Shown here piece by piece: positions 1-15,200 of a DNA stretch of 64,000 nt. The notes below the pieces were generated by a model. That model worked only from the letters and a program-made list of their open reading frames with translations. It did no database searches and was not told the origin of the DNA. The position numbers and the translations under genes were made by a program. This DNA is from Liolophura sinensis (lineage: Eukaryota; Mollusca; Polyplacophora; Chitonida; Chitonidae), in the NCBI RefSeq assembly GCF_032854445.1, contig NC_088295.1:14433385-14497384 (forward strand), given 5' to 3'. Numbering within the stretch: the stretch's first letter is position 1; each line of letters starts with the position of its first letter.

Positions 1-647
1 GGTGCGGGGAGGAACTTCGAGCTTTGAATCGGGTAGCATTTGCGACGATCGTACATACGTTAGCCGATTCACCGTCGGAGCAGTTGCGGCTACATCGATA
101 TTCGTTATTACAACAACAACGCATTGGAATCAAGTTTAATTTTCTCCCACTGACCGTGTTATAAAACGTAAAAAACACAATAACGTTATTATCTTTACCC
201 TGCTCTTCACATTAACACCTACAATAACTGCATAAGGCACAACCTTTTTTGAGAGTAAACATAAAAATAAAATTGACATTTCTCACCAAATTCACTATTT
301 CTTGTACCATTCTCCAGTGGTCGGAGGTGAGTAAAGTCTCTTGAGTTGATGGGCTAGGACGATCAGGAAGTACACAAGTTATGTCCCTTCTTCCACCCAG
401 CACAGATTATCACCTACTGTCACCTGATAAGAAATGCTGATAAATATCTAAGCCGCGATGGGCATAATCTTGTGTTTTATTTTTATCTGCTACGTCTACT
501 CTGAAATGCTTTAAGTTGACGTGACCTAGCTGCATCTCCTGGTACTTTCTGATCGTCCAAGCCCAGCAACTCAAAGAACTTGGCCTTATATATGTATGAT
601 CAAGGTTGTACGTAGCACTTAAAACGCCAACTGAGGCAGAAACAAGC
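1..647. other. No gene recognised; CpG-rich first 120 bases
   Basis: Bases 1-120 hold many CpG pairs (GCGACGATCGTACATACG), unlike the sequence that follows, so they may border a gene start lying outside the window. I see nothing else. Confidence 0.4.
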
Positions 648-722
648 TGCATTTTTAGTCTTTGGTATGACCCGTTGCAGGTTCGATCCCAGGTCTCCCG
701 CTTTCATGGCAACCAAAGCGGC
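648..722 (-). repeat. Second tRNA-headed SINE family, 5' part
   Basis: AGTCTTTGGTATGACCCG, then the B-box complement GGTTCGATCCCAGGTCTCCC. It matches, in reverse, the tRNA-like sequence at the right end of the window (63610-63676 joined to 63974-64000). Confidence 0.65.
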
Positions 723-945
723 CACAGAGACTTAATTGTACATGTACATACTTCTCTCTATGTATAAAAACTTTTTCATACAAAGAGGTGTAGGCATATA
801 AACCATGTCTTGGAGAGCCTGTGTCACAATTGGCCTCGGAACAATAAAAGTCGCAGACTGATGAAGGCATGTGGGTGAATTTCTATTGTATACTCCAGGC
901 AATCTGGTTTTCTCCATCCATATCTGTGTCAGCATTAACATATCA

Positions 946-1330
946 TTTATTTACTTATTTGATTGGAGTTTTACGCAGTGCTGAAGAATATTTTACTTAC
1001 ACGACAGCAGCCTTTATTATGGTGGAAGGAAACAGAGAAGAGCCTGGGGAAATCCCACAACAATTCACAGTTTGCTGGCAGCCCTTCCCCCCTACAACCA
1101 GAGATGAAGCTAGTATGACAGCAGCCTCCATTATGGTGGGAGGAAACAGAGACGAGCCTGCAGAAAACCCACAACCATCCAGAGTTTGCCGGCAGTCCTT
1201 CCCATGTACGACCAGAGATGTAGGCTAGCATGAGGAGGATTTTAACTCACATCAATCGCCCTAGTGAGAGGCTCCCAAGTTATGGTGCTGCACTAGCACA
1301 CAACCACTTGGGCACAGAGGCCCCCATGTC
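946..1330 (-). repeat. tRNA-headed SINE, full length with internal 114-bp duplication
   Basis: Reversed copy: (AAAT)n-type tail at 946, tRNA-like head ending near 1325. A 9-base target-site duplication AACATATCA lies at 937-945 and 1331-1339. The central body is present twice, at 1003-1116 and 1117-1230, about 75-80% alike by eye. Confidence 0.85.
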
Positions 1331-1339
1331 AACATATCA

Positions 1340-4300
1340 GCATCGTAAGTGGATACATGTACTTATAAGGCTATAAACATCAATCAGTAAGCTGCATCTT
1401 CTTGCTTGTTGCTTCAACCTTGTTAAACAAGGGTATTTCAGAATTAAAAATTAAATCAAGTCAAAATTCACAATAGCTGTAACATAGCCCAGAAGTCAAT
1501 GTTTTTGGGGCTCAGGACCCAGGTTAAAGGAATGGCCATTCTTAAATGATGGCAGTAACATTACTGATCGATCAAGCTGATTGTCTCCGCTAGAATTTAA
1601 GACCTGACATTACAAATTCCTGACACCAAGACCAAAATGTGACCTCAAGAAAAAAGTGAAACATTTCAGTTTTGTTCACTTTACAGATGTTTATGGCAAA
1701 TTTGTTTACTTATCATTAATTCTTCACTTACAAAATGGCAGTCAATTTCATGGGTGAAGGAAGCTGGAATCCCACAGTGAGGGTAAACTGATAATCTTTG
1801 GCAAGTTACTAACAATTTTGTCAGTTAAATTTTATCAAGTACATTTACTTATCTTGTGCATCAAGAAAAACCTTATACAAATGACAGCTTGAACCTAGTA
1901 CTGGAGAATTTGTGTGCACAACTGAGAAATGACATTCCCAGTAGCCATCTCTAGCCTCCTACAATCCAGCCTACTTCCTAATCTTTTTAAGACGCTTGAC
2001 AACAATCATTCAATTCCATCCCTAATACAGTTATAACTGAACAAAGAACATCACAAGGAAGTCTTAGATTTAATCAAACTCTAATTGTCTTTAATGTTTA
2101 TGATTTTGATGCATACATGAAGCATACAGGATAGGTACAACATCTACCTTATTTGAAACAACTAGATTTGAAGCCACTTTGAAGTCTTTGCTGGAATGGC
2201 AAAAGATAGATTCAAGATAAACTAATACTGTTTTTCACCAATGGCAAATTTACTGCTCTGATATAAGGAATTAAGGAATCTGACATTCTGCAATATCACT
2301 GCAACATCAAACCATCATTACATATGAAATGAAAATGGAAAGATATACATTGTATATATAACTACATGTATATGTACCACAAGAGTCATTCAAATCCATC
2401 AAAAATTACAAACTTCAGGAAAATAGTTATTGTATTTCAGATCACATGTGTCTCATTGCTTTCATTGCACAACCTTTTTACGTGTTCATTGCAAGCTTAC
2501 TATATACAATTTTATATACATTCAATAGAAATCACATACATTCAGACATCAAATCGGTACAAGGGCTCTTCAGGGTATAATATGAACCACTGCATACATA
2601 ATACACAAATGTCTTCACTTCAACTACATCTTCAATAGAATTACTTATCACAAAGCATCAACCAAATACACTAAGCTTTGAATCTGTGTGATACAGACAA
2701 GTCCTAACTGTAAAACATCCAGCCTAACACTCTGATCTACTGACAGACACTCAGCTGTCTTGTACCGGAGATATGACGTCACAGGTCTATAGAAATGGTA
2801 ACAACTAACACATGTGTACTCTGGGACATAATAGGGAAGGATATGGAGCTTTATAACTGAGCCACCCGACTTGAGTGCATTAATGTTCTTTATCAAGAGA
2901 GAAATCTGTGAAGCACGTGGCATCAACCATTGACTTTCTGCAAAGCTGTTGATCAATGAACATTACACATGCAAGGCTGATGATGGGAATGCTTGCTGAT
3001 CTTGTATCTCACAATTTCCAGAAACACAACTTTACATTACACAAAATGTGCTCCATATTCCTCTATACTATATTCTAGGTTGACACATTACACTCACAAA
3101 CACATCACAAAACCTGGGACCAATTGGATCATGGAGATAAACAATTTACTACAGATAACAACATCACAATAGTTACAATCTATGTAAATAATATATGATG
3201 AATGTTGACTGTTACCCCGAAAAATGTATAACAAATGAATGTACAACACAGTATCTTGAAATGATATGACATACTGAACTACTCCTGTCTTATGAAGTAG
3301 ATTTTTCTCATATGGTAACTTGCATTAACAAAATGACCACGAGTACACAGAGTTTGCATGTCGTGCACATGTTATATGCTATTTGCAATTACTTCATTAC
3401 ACACAATGTTGCATAAATTAAGCCCACGTTAATAATAAGCCATATAGATTGATGTGAAGACTAGATCAGTGTCTACAGAGTGCACATCATCAGTGACACA
3501 CAAATGGTTCTGCAGCTTTTTAGAGAAGCCTAGGCAAGACATGAAAAGTAAATTTACCACAAAATGTGATCTGCTGGTAACCTTTCTATGATTATCATAA
3601 ACCACATTTACACATCAGTGGTTAGAATGTACCTACACAGTATACATGGTACCAGTATGGTAACCACAAACACAAAGCATGTATGTACCTAAATCAGGTA
3701 AATGTATTTCCTACGCACAGAATACAACTTCAAGTAATGTAACAATACAAGCTGCATCACCTAACATTACAACAAACATTAGCACTTCAGATGCATGATG
3801 CATATTTATGTATGTATGTATTTACCTACAAAACTCAAAAAGGAATGTAATTGCTTTAAATAATTCATAAATCATAAAATGAAGTGTTTCTACAGGGATA
3901 TCCAACATCATGTCTGGCATTTCTACTGACACTGGAATGAGTCAGATGAAAACTTAAAACACCCTCACAATGAAAACTATGGACTTCAGAAAACTTTATT
4001 TTGAATACCACCACAACAGACCTGTTATGATAATATACTTCAACAACAAACTCTTAAACCAATAAACAAGAGATTCAAATATTTATACCTAAATCTTCAC
4101 GCTATTCACTAGTGAACAGACTTTATAATAAAATTAAACATGCTACAGATAACTTGTGATTTCTGTATTCAATTTGTATAAAAATTATCATATATACAGA
4201 CAATATGAATACAGATATATGTATGAACTATGGATGGTAACATTACTTGTATGTAAGTGTCAATAACAAAAGATAAATAAACAGTAAAATACTACAATTT

Positions 4301-5848
4301 CTTTTGTAGGTACATGTACAATGTATTAAAAGATGTGGCTGGAAAGCACTTATTCCTGGATACTGAATCACAACTACAAGTGGAATGCTGACCAAAAACA
4401 GTGATATCCTACATATAATTAGTTATATAGCAATATACTTAAACATACATTAACATAAACTACAATTAATTTCAACAAAATATACACTTATGTGTACAAT
4501 GAATTACATGTATGCTTCACATATACAGATATGTATATATATAGCTTAATGGCCATAGCCCGTGTGCTGTAGTTGCATAAGCCTTGCTTGTCAGAAGTTG
4601 TACATACTCCACATGGTCTGGGCAATTACCTGTAATTTAAAGCTCGTTCAGGGAGGTATAAGTGTCAACGTCTTAGCCTCATCTTGTGAGGCTTTGGAGT
4701 TGAGGAACACCCAGGTAATAAAATATTATCCATGTTCACTAAAGTGGTGAGTTGTATTGAAATAAATACATTACCATAAAAGTCCAATTCCCAGAACAAT
4801 CAAAGGAAGATAAAGGTATGAACTAAGTACATGGATTCATATTAACAAATACCTATACTATCATTCAATCTTTCCGATCGTGAAAACTTCCCAATCCTGC
4901 TCCACATTACTTCTTCATGCACCACAGGAAATGTCAATGGATAATTTCATACAAAGGTACTAAACCTGCTGAAAAAAAAAACTGATCATAATCTTTGTAC
5001 TACTGAATAAAACAGCTTTTGAAGCATCTGCATGTAAGTGTAGAACAAGGGAAGGCATTCCAGTTACCCGTTTAGTCCTCCAGATAGCTATTATAGGTAA
5101 ATATGGTGCCTTATAACCTAAAATATAAAAATTAACGTACTCTTCATTTTGAATATTTTCTGATAAATTAAAATTAAGTAATACAATTTATGATATTTTA
5201 TGTATCAATAAATGGGTTTCTCATTTTTTTCATATCTTCTCTTGATTTGCTCTTGCATACCTCAGCTGCTAATTTTTCCACAATTGGAATAATACACTGC
5301 AGTTCAACTTTTACAACAGGTATATTTTATGTACATCATTTTCCTGGATCTGCAGTTCCAGACAGGAATACATTTCACAAACAAACTATGCATGTCATGT
5401 CACATCAGTTACACTGGACAAATGTACAAAGTACTTTCATACGCGCTTATACGACACTTTACAGCCTCTTTCAAAAACAAAATACAAAACTACGTAAAAT
5501 AAAACCAACACAAATGAACACTAGCAGCACTTCCTTCTTGTGAACTGTTTGAAATGATGGCCCAGTTTTCAGAATTCCACTGATACTGAATATTTCTTAA
5601 GACAGCCAGCTTTAACATATGATCTTAAACATAATCACAATTAAATCTGCACCACAAAACTGTCTCTACTCACAAAGATTATACAACCGACCAAAAACTG
5701 GCCAACTATCATTCTGTCAAATTAAGCCTTTTCTTTCCCCACCTACATGTAAGTCAGTTTTACATAGTAACTGACAAAGTAACCTGTTGACAGCCTAAAT
5801 CTTCTGTGCTATAATCTAATTATCAAGCCTCATGTAAAAGTCATAACA
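1340..5848. other. AT-rich stretch, probably USP 3' UTR and downstream
   Basis: No exon or repeat recognised. The minus strand carries a candidate AATAAA at 4000-3995, which would give a 1.85-kb 3' UTR. Short TATG and TACATG repeats are scattered through it. Confidence 0.4.
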
Positions 5849-6216
5849 CTACACAGATGACTCCTTCAGACAAGCAGAGCTCTTGGCCACCTCGACAGGT
5901 CGTGCTGACCTGTGGTTGTTGTATCTCAGGTAGGCGTAGTGCCTCTGAGGCTGGTAGCGAGGGAAGCGCTCCAAATTCTCCTGGTAGCGGTCTAGTGACT
6001 GTGTTTCGCCAACAAACTGCTGAGGGGAGATAACTCTAGCATAGTTGACAACCCTATGGCCGGCTGAGGCCTCTTGCACCAGGTGGTGCTGGTGAATCCT
6101 ATCAGGCCTGCTGTGAGCTACATCACGCTCAGCTCGTCTATCAACTCTCTCTATAGTGTGGAACTTAGGGTTGTTGTTGTTGTTATTGTAGCCTCCATTC
6201 TTTGAATAGGTCTCAT
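5849..6216 (-). CDS. USP43/USP31-like: USP exon 11: C-terminus with PDZ-ligand-like end
   Basis: Residues 1045-1166 plus a TAG stop. Acceptor TTACTTTCAG. A run of six Asn comes from an AAC repeat, followed by a Tyr/Arg-rich stretch and the terminal residues ESSV. Confidence 0.88.
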
Positions 6217-9200
6217 CTGAAAGTAAAAAAAAATCTGTTTTGCCTCAAAATATTACTAAAAAGCATACAAAAAAAATATCATAACTGTAATAATGTACTT
6301 TCAAACAGCATTTTTTTCTGTAGTGTTTCTGTAGTGTTTACACTTACCTGGTCGGAGAATGTCATGTGACTTGCTCCTTGGGGTTGGTCTGTAAGTGGTC
6401 CCCTGTTCTGGGTTGTGAGAGTGGCCACCAGCTCGTCGGCGCCTCTCATCTGGTAGAGGTGCAGGGGACTGGACTCTCTCTGTGGGTGGCAGACTTAAGG
6501 GTCTCTCAGAGGGACTTCCAGAACTTGGAGAACGACTGGAAGAGCTACCTGAACCAGGTGAGCGCAGAAGTGGGACGCCTGGGCTCAAAGGTCTGCTTGA
6601 CGAATGTTCCCTAGGTAAGGCGACGTACAGCTGGACAGGTCTGTCAGGACTACTGAACTGCTGGTCAACATTAAACGTGACTGAGTGGTTTGGAGGTAGG
6701 TGAGGTTTACGTGGGTCTATTGGTGGTTTGGTGGTGAGGATTCCTTTAGACCATTTGTTGTTGTTGTTGTTGGCAGCTACAGGGGAAACTGGTGTACAGG
6801 GTTCACTCCTTTGATTTTCCTTTATGCTGGAAGGTGAGGTGTCGGTGGGATTTCTGGTCTGCCTGAGAGCCTGAGGAGGCATGGAGTAATGTCTCTGCAT
6901 GGGGGGAGAGTCTGGAGGGGGCTGAGCCCTTGGCGTCGATGGGGTGCTTGGGGGTTTCTTTCTGCTCAACCCTGGTGATATGGCCTTATCAGAGGCACGG
7001 GACTTGGTGGGTGACCCTGGTGGGGAAACAAAGCGCCCCAGGGTGGCAGGGTCCACAAGGTCCTCAAGCCTATACACCCAGTGGTTGCCTTGCTGTAACT
7101 CCTGACTCCGGTTGTGGGCCTGACTTCGCCGCTGGTAAAACAACAGGTAGGCCGCTTTGGTCACCACCTCAGACTCCTGCATGGGTGTCACTTTGGAGTC
7201 ATCGAAGGAGTACCACTTATCGTCCACTGGATTCTTACAGAAAGCTGCAATTAAATAGCTTATCTTTAATACATGAAAATACAAATGATCAATTCTTTCC
7301 TGTTGCCAACATAATTAACCCTAAAATTTCAACCTCAGAATATCAAAATATTGGTGATCCAAACATTTCCATTTCCCACAGAAAGAGTCGTCTCCCTTGA
7401 CCTACCTGTGTAGTGACCGCCGCACATATCTCCATAGTGGTTACACACTGCAAACAGGTCATAAATCTCGGCAGTGGAGCCACCCAGTAAGGCCATCTGC
7501 TTGGTGGGTGACCTGTGACCATTTGGGGTCTTCCCGGACGGACTCTCATCACAGTATCTAGTGTTATTGTTGATGGTTCTCTGGACAACATGAGGAGCCA
7601 TGTTTAACCCTGTCACCGGGAAGTTCACCAGTGTGTTCAGCTTATTTCTCTTCATTCCAACCTGTTTGGGTGAACAGAGCAAACTGCATTAACCTGTCAT
7701 ACATGTATGCACAGGGTAGAAACATTCAAATCCATGAACATTACTACATCTGTTAAACAACAAACAAAACATCAAAAGGTGATGTATTTTAACTAGGTCT
7801 TAAGCTATTTCACATTTCTTGGTAGAAAAAGAATAAGGTCATGATCTTAAATTAAAGTCCGAGTGCATAAATGACATAAGGTATCTTAGCTAAAAAATAC
7901 ACATTAAAATTTAAGTTGTGTTATATGCTATCGTAAGCATTTTCACTTATATGACACAGAGTATACATGTGAGCAATTAAAAGCTGGCAGATCTAAGTGG
8001 AAACAGACAAACCTCCTGGCTTAGAGCCATACAAGATTCTAACACCTGGCCTCAAAAATCAAAGAATGTTATCTGCTATTCCTTCCAACACTGAAGTAGC
8101 ATGGGTTGAAAAATCTAGCAATGAACACCTATTACATATTGGATGTCTCACCTGCTTAAACCTCTTCAAATGCACGACAAAAACATCTGGCAGTGACCAC
8201 AACCCTAACTTCTTCATGGTTCCCTGCTGTTGTTTCTTACAGTACGGACACAGCCAGGCATCTTCTCCACATAGCTAATTAGCGAAAGAAATTCAATTTT
8301 ATTTCATGGTTCAACTATGACAGAAAAAACTTACCCATTTAGCCAGATGGCCAAATCAGAAAATGACAGTATATCCTCCAGTTTGAATAGGAGATTTCTG
8401 TTCTTGGTTAACACTATCCTTAAGAATGTATGTATTCTTTAGAATCTTTACCACTGAGCCACCTACTACCCAAGCTTGTAGATGCAGAAAACACTTGCAC
8501 TGACAATGAATCACAGTGATGAATATTATTGAAGTGAAATTATTGTAGACACTACTGAGAATTGGACATAAAGTTTAGAATGGGTGAACCTTTTCCTCTT
8601 GTGTGTAAAGCTGGAAACATTCCTCGAGGGAGGCTCCTGCTGGTTTCTGCTGGGCCTGTCTGACCTGGTAGACACTCGAGTGCTCTTCAACTCTGTCCTC
8701 ATCACACACAACCAACCTGCACATAACAAGGTTACAAAATGTCATTCTCCAACATACCTTACACAGGGGCTCAATTCCGAATAAACCTTAGGTTGAGTCT
8801 ACAATCGGCAATGACAGCCACATAACCTTACTTATAAGGATTCATCTTCATAAACCTCAACAATATCATCTTTCTAAAAGCGATATAAAAGTAGATAAAC
8901 AGATCACTAGCAAATGGAGAAATAGGTAATTGTTAACTGATAGACAAAGGTGCAGTTAACCGAACTATCTCTCATACATTTCGACATGAACTGGTAGATT
9001 ATGTCATCCAGATAAGTCCAGATATTATTTCACAAATAAAGATTGTCTTCCAACTTGTCTCCTACAGGTACATAAATTGAAAATGAATGAAGCATAAAGT
9101 GCCAGCCAGATGATTCCTTGCATGCCAATCAGATTATGATAATTATCAAAACTACAAAACATCAATAACAGCACAAATGCCAAGATGGTTCTTTCACAAA

Positions 9201-12200
9201 ACAAGTTATTACTCACCCCTCCTTTCTATTTGCATCCCACTCCACCACAAGCTTCAGATGGGCTGGGCCATATCCTTGTTTATTTGAGGTGTAAAACGAC
9301 AGTGCCCTGCAAACAGGTACACAAAATAAGTCAACAAATATACAGACAGTCTGAACAACAAATACATTAAAGTTTCACACAACACTGAATAGTAGATACA
9401 ACAACTAAATACAGGTACACTGACTAACAGTAAGATGTCTGATGATATAGACTAACATTACTCAAAGGGCAAAAGGAACAATAAAGAAAAAAAAAAGAAA
9501 CAAAAAAACAAAAACAAAAACAAAACAAAAAAAAAGAAACAAAACAAAAAAAAGAAAAGAAACGATAACAGGGGATCACAGTTTGCTGCAACCCACACTG
9601 GTATGTAGACTTTATGGAAATTAAATCTGATCACATTTCATTATTCATTTATTTGATTGATGTTTTGCTCAACCATTTTCACTAAAACATTTATATTTTC
9701 ACTGATATCATGGCGGTCATTATTGTACATGGAGGAAAATCTGATGGAGTGCCTGAAGTAAAGCAGCAACCTCCACCAGTCACCTGGCAAACTGTTGGAG
9801 TCCTATCTCATTACGAAGAAACCAAACACATAATACTCTATAAAGCTGTATGGTAGATAGCATACACACTCATGTATGTGGCACTTCATGCGAGCAGTAC
9901 AATGAATGAAATAATAGATATACAGGTAAACTGTACACGCATGCTGCTGATGGAAAATTTCTTTCCATATAAGTGTCTATGGATGTTTGGTTACAAGTCA
10001 TCATTACTGACCTATCAACTGTTTCCATGTATAGGGGCAAATCCACGTCTGGGTTCAAATAGCACTTCCCTGGGATACCGTCTACAACTCTCAGACGGAA
10101 CAATACATTCAGCCTCTGAAAGGGCAAAGACAGATTATAGAGCTAATTTACATATACTATTAAAAGAACTGAAGTGCCCCTAATGACCTAATATTTCGTC
10201 CACAAAAGTGAATTTTTAGAACTCTCAGCATCAGGAACAATGGGCAAGTTAGTCATGGATGAAATTTATGGTCATTTAGGATATTTAATGTTTCTATGTC
10301 AACACATGGAGATGTATAGAATCAGGACGAACGAGGCAAATATTAATTTCAATAATAATCCTCATACTTGATCAGCTTAGATCATTTTACACGTAAAATT
10401 TAAATGTATTTCTGATATAAATAATACACAAAAGTGCACAGTTGTTCTCAACAAATACAACAAACACAAGAAAACAATTGTCGACAAACCACATGTAAAT
10501 GTTAATTTCCCCCCCCCCCCAAAAAAAAAACAACAGCCCTGAAGATGAATCATGAAAGGGCTGGAGAGATAAATCTGCCTTACATGTGACTGCGCTAGCA
10601 ATCCCTCTGCCAGATCATCAGCCATGTGCTTCAATATCTGAGTCTGCAGCTCTTTGAAGTTCAAATCCCGGGGCACTTGCATGACTTGAGGGCTACAGAA
10701 CCTGTAACTGAACATGCAAACAGAATAATCAGCCATGGGTAAATGACAGCCGATAGTGTGCCGCTCTTGGCTGGGGACATTTCCATCTCTAACAACAATC
10801 AGCAAGTGTACACAAAACATGTAAAGGTTACACCAACCAATTCTATTGAAAACTTTAACTGCATTATCTTTGTTTACAGAAAGCAGGCCAATGATTTTTA
10901 CTTTTCTGATCACATGCAACTGTAGAGTGTACATTAATAATCAGAATAAAGTCAAAATAAGGTTGACATATTTCAGGGGTGTTTTGGTTTCTAATATAAC
11001 TTGGATTTCTAGATTATTTACACTTCCATGTACATACATGTATCTCTATGCCAATCAGCTAATTTATTAATATGTTTTAATGTTTAATGAGAATTACTAG
11101 TAATATGAATTTTGACACTTGTAACCCTTTCTGATAAATAAATTTACGACTCATGACAGAAGTGATCTAAACTTTGAAATATTAAAAAGACAAGTTTCTT
11201 ACTAAAAGATGTATGTCACCTTAATTCTCACCAATGTGAAGTTAATCAATCAGACAATTATTTATGCAAATCACAAAACAAAACACTGCTGCTTCCAAAC
11301 AGTGACTAAAAGAGATACATCCACTGTTAGGACTAACTATACTATCAATATGTACTTCGTGGAATGTCATCTGATTGGCTCTATAGTCATGTACATCAAT
11401 TTGTTTAAAGAAGGAAGAGACAGATTACAGGTAATCCTGTAGAAATATGTGCAGGATACAATAAGAGAGACCTGGTTAAATTCTTCTACTGTTCTCAAAC
11501 ATAAAGGGACCAGTGTGCAGACAGGGGCAACAACATAAAATTGCTTTGTGAACAAACAGAGAATTTCAGACAAAAAATGTCAAAAGACAAGGCCTAATGC
11601 ACGTATAAGGTAATGCTTTATGGATCCAGTGACACACTTCCTAAATGGTTATAATGGGACTATCATGATTTGTACTGACTATAAACACCTTAGTACAGGT
11701 ACTGGGACAACATATTTAACCACAGGAATGCAATCTACATAGCTGAGATACACCTCCATGATAATGAAGGGCTAACATTATTACAGACCAGTTCAGTGCG
11801 CCACAGGCATGACAAACAGCTCAACTACTGGTTCCACATACTTAACATGCACATGAACATCATCATTATATATTGGCTTGACACACATGAAAACTCCTTT
11901 GTACACCTGGGTTTTATTAGCCAGTTGAATCAATCTGTGACATCACTGAGGTAATACCTATCTTTATACACAAACAAATGTCTTGCTAATGGTTGTTAAT
12001 GCAGTTCAGTGTGTTGTAAGTAATGGTACATGAGAGTGAAGCCAGCAGTGCTCAGAGTTTGAGTGCACATTAATTCTGGCATGAATGTCCTAACATCATG
12101 TAATGATAAGCCAAAATAAGTGTGTAAGTATACGCCGCTGACTTTTTTCAAGGAAGCCATGTCCATTAGTGTTTTTTCCCCCCATGAGGAACAATAAAAA

Positions 12201-15200
12201 TGTGTGAATTCCATAAAATCTTCAAGAAACAAAAACTATAAAGAAGATAGGTAAAAAATATGACATGAAAACAAGAAAGCAAAGCAAAGGAAAAAATGCT
12301 ATTTTAGCCCAAAAATGTTATTTTTCATTTCTTGATGAATAACAACTGTATGTCAAATGTGGTTAAAAATATCAAGAGATAGCAAACAACTCACTAACTC
12401 AGATGAAAATTGATTGCAGGCTGAGCAGTAACGTGATTGCCTGCAAATTACTGGATCTGATCTTGCCGATCCAGAGAGCTAGTGGACTGGGAAAGTCAAA
12501 GGCACACTATCTCCCCAGACAGGAACAGACTGCCCTTCATATCCCACAGAGACGGTCAGATCACATGGCTTTAGTCTAAAGCAATCACAAGCAAAATCTC
12601 TAGATAAATGCCAATCTGACCTGTAATAGTCTGCAATTTTGATAGGCTAGGCTTGTTTTTAAAGCTTGTCTTCCTGGTAAAGCAGTCTCACAGCCTGCTG
12701 GTCAGATGGTCAGAGCCGCCTAAGGGCTCCTTCTGACTGCTGACAAATAACTATCCACTACTGCTGACCCACTGCCCGCAGCTGGACACACTATCTAACT
12801 AAACCAATTACTGCTAGGAAGCCTGTTAGAAAAGCCCTGACCATAATCACCATGATGCAAGTACACAATAGCAACATGATCATAGTCTGGCAGCATTAAC
12901 AGAGTTCTACTCACCATCGAGACGGGCTGGTGATTTTCTCCACATTGACAAAGATGATTTGGATGAAGGAGGTCTGGTACTGTTCTGGGTGAATGATGGG
13001 CAACATTTCCACAGCATACACGGTCTCTGACTCGGGGATGTCAGACAATGGTTGATGATCTCCATAAGTATTCCTGAAGCCATCATCATAGATCTGAGCA
13101 AGCACCAGCTGTAAGAGAAAACATGAAAATAGCATTGGACAGCACAACTAATCCAAATGATTATGTGGGCTACAATATAGCAAAGGTGCAGAGGAACAAC
13201 TGAAATTGTCAAAACACTTTGTACTCCACTTTTGTTTAATACTTCACTCAAGATTATTCCAACTATTAACAACCACGATTTAATTAAAAGTGTAGCTAAT
13301 GAATGTTGTTTGTGCACTGCACACATATTTGCTAGAGAAATTCACTCTGTCAGGTTCCTTACAGTGGAAAATGGTATCTTTATTTAAATGTATCACCCTA
13401 GTCACAATTTCCATACATTTGTATTACACTGGTTATCCTCTCATGATCACCAGTTTTGTGGGCATGGCACTGTGCTGAACTATAAACTATCCCTAACAAT
13501 TTTGAAAAGGGATCTTTTTTGTGGATCTGATGCCACCCTGTGAGCTATGGAAAAACTTGACAATGAATGAACAAAAAGCTATTTGTTTTGAGTTGAGGAT
13601 GGGGGTGGTGGGGTCTTGGAACTGTTGCACTGATTCTTGACCCTATGCCAAGTTGCTGCTGTTTCCCAGAGACAGCAAGATGGTGAGCCATGCAATGTCC
13701 ACCGTGATTGCCAGAGCCGTCCATCATCCCAGGCTAGGTCCAAAGGGTATAATTATCTCCTTCACAAAGTCACTACAGATGGGGATTATCAATATTATCC
13801 CTCGGTCCAGCTCACACACACGTAGTCACAGACTCTCATTCACCATATAACAGTTTCCCTTTCATAGACAACAGATGCATGTGTATCTAATAAAAGATGC
13901 AGATGGGTTATGCTGACAATAAGTACCCTACCAGTTTGAGCAGTCAGAATAACGGGTACATAAACAGTGCACTAGTATGTCCATGTCCTAAACAGGACTT
14001 CAATGGCCATAACCTTGTCCGAAATAGAAGAAACAACCCAAAACTCGAACCTGATCTGTAACTTGCCATGTAGATGTACCAAGTTCCAATCCCAATATGA
14101 TAAGTCATTTGAAAAAGAAAATGTGTGATGACGTACACATGGACTGATTGAAAAGGGTGAAAATCTGTGTTCCTCACCTGCTCCTATGATAGGTGGGCAA
14201 CTAATATTATAACATAGTACCATCCATAAGAACATCTAGTAACTCTAGCATGGCAGATGATAGGAGTTCTCTAAAAGCATCAACAAAAGAGTTTTAGTTT
14301 GATCCTAGACAACTTTACATGTGCCACTGTATTTATTAAACTATTTATCTGATTGTTGTTTAATGCCATAGTCAAAAGCTTTTTCATTTATACAATGGAA
14401 GTCAGTTTCATCATATATCTAAAAGTGAGAGCTTGGGAATGCAATGTGCCATTATGAGAACATGGGTCACACTGGTGTTATGCATCATAACTCTAACCAC
14501 CCTGACTCAGCTTGTATGTCACTGCTTCAAAAAAGAAGCAACAGGGGGCGGAAAGCGTGATGTCATGCCAAGTGTTAATCAAATATGATACCTAACCTAA
14601 ATTTATAGTGAGAATATGTAAATAAGTAAGTGTCTCCATTTTCCCTCTGGAGTTTACCCCAGACATGTCGTGATATACTGCCACACCTACAGTCACCCAG
14701 ATGTCAAAACCTCATTAGTGTAAGTGTCTGAACAAAAATTGTCTGCTTTTGCTTTCTACACTGTTCTCGTCTGCCAAAAACCCAGGGGAAGTCTAAAATC
14801 TAGGTTTCCAACCAGACCTTGTCAAGTTGAAAAAACAATCCTGATTACTGATCAATGTAACAATCATCTCAAGCCTCAATGCCTAACATTCCTAGACATT
14901 CAAACATGACTGATGTGCATATAAAAGTTACATTCATATCCTGGACAAAAAAAGCTTTATTGTTAACGATAATGGATAATTTCCATGTACATGCAACACT
15001 TCCATGCATTGCTTTTGTTGAGAGAGTCTTTAAAGCCTTCTCTACATACACCTATACATGTATATGGTCTCCTATCATTACTATTTATTGGCTTCTGTAC
15101 AAATGACAGAAGCTTTAAACAGCATTAATTTCCTGATGCCGCTGTAAAAGTTAAATACCTAGTTTTCCAGTATTTCAGACTTTATCACAACTGCAAGTGT

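Larger units (their letters stand above)
7662..10583 (-). other. USP introns 4-8
   Basis: Introns of 468, 705, 500, 315 and 490 bases. Intron 5 holds the A-rich tract and a diverged SINE copy, and intron 4 the C12-A10 pair. I see nothing in introns 6, 7 and 8. Confidence 0.7.

Noticed and set aside
1021-1231. Open frames in both strands at 869-1231
   Set aside because: They lie entirely in the duplicated SINE body.
6930-7400. 156-codon plus-strand open frame
   Set aside because: It is antisense to USP exons 9 and 10 and shows no protein signature; GC-rich coding sequence leaves the reverse frames open.
10377-10934. 185-codon minus-strand open frame read as one protein
   Set aside because: Only 10701-10584 fits the USP alignment and is bounded by splice sites. 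The rest is intron that happens to stay open and runs through the C12-A10 tract.
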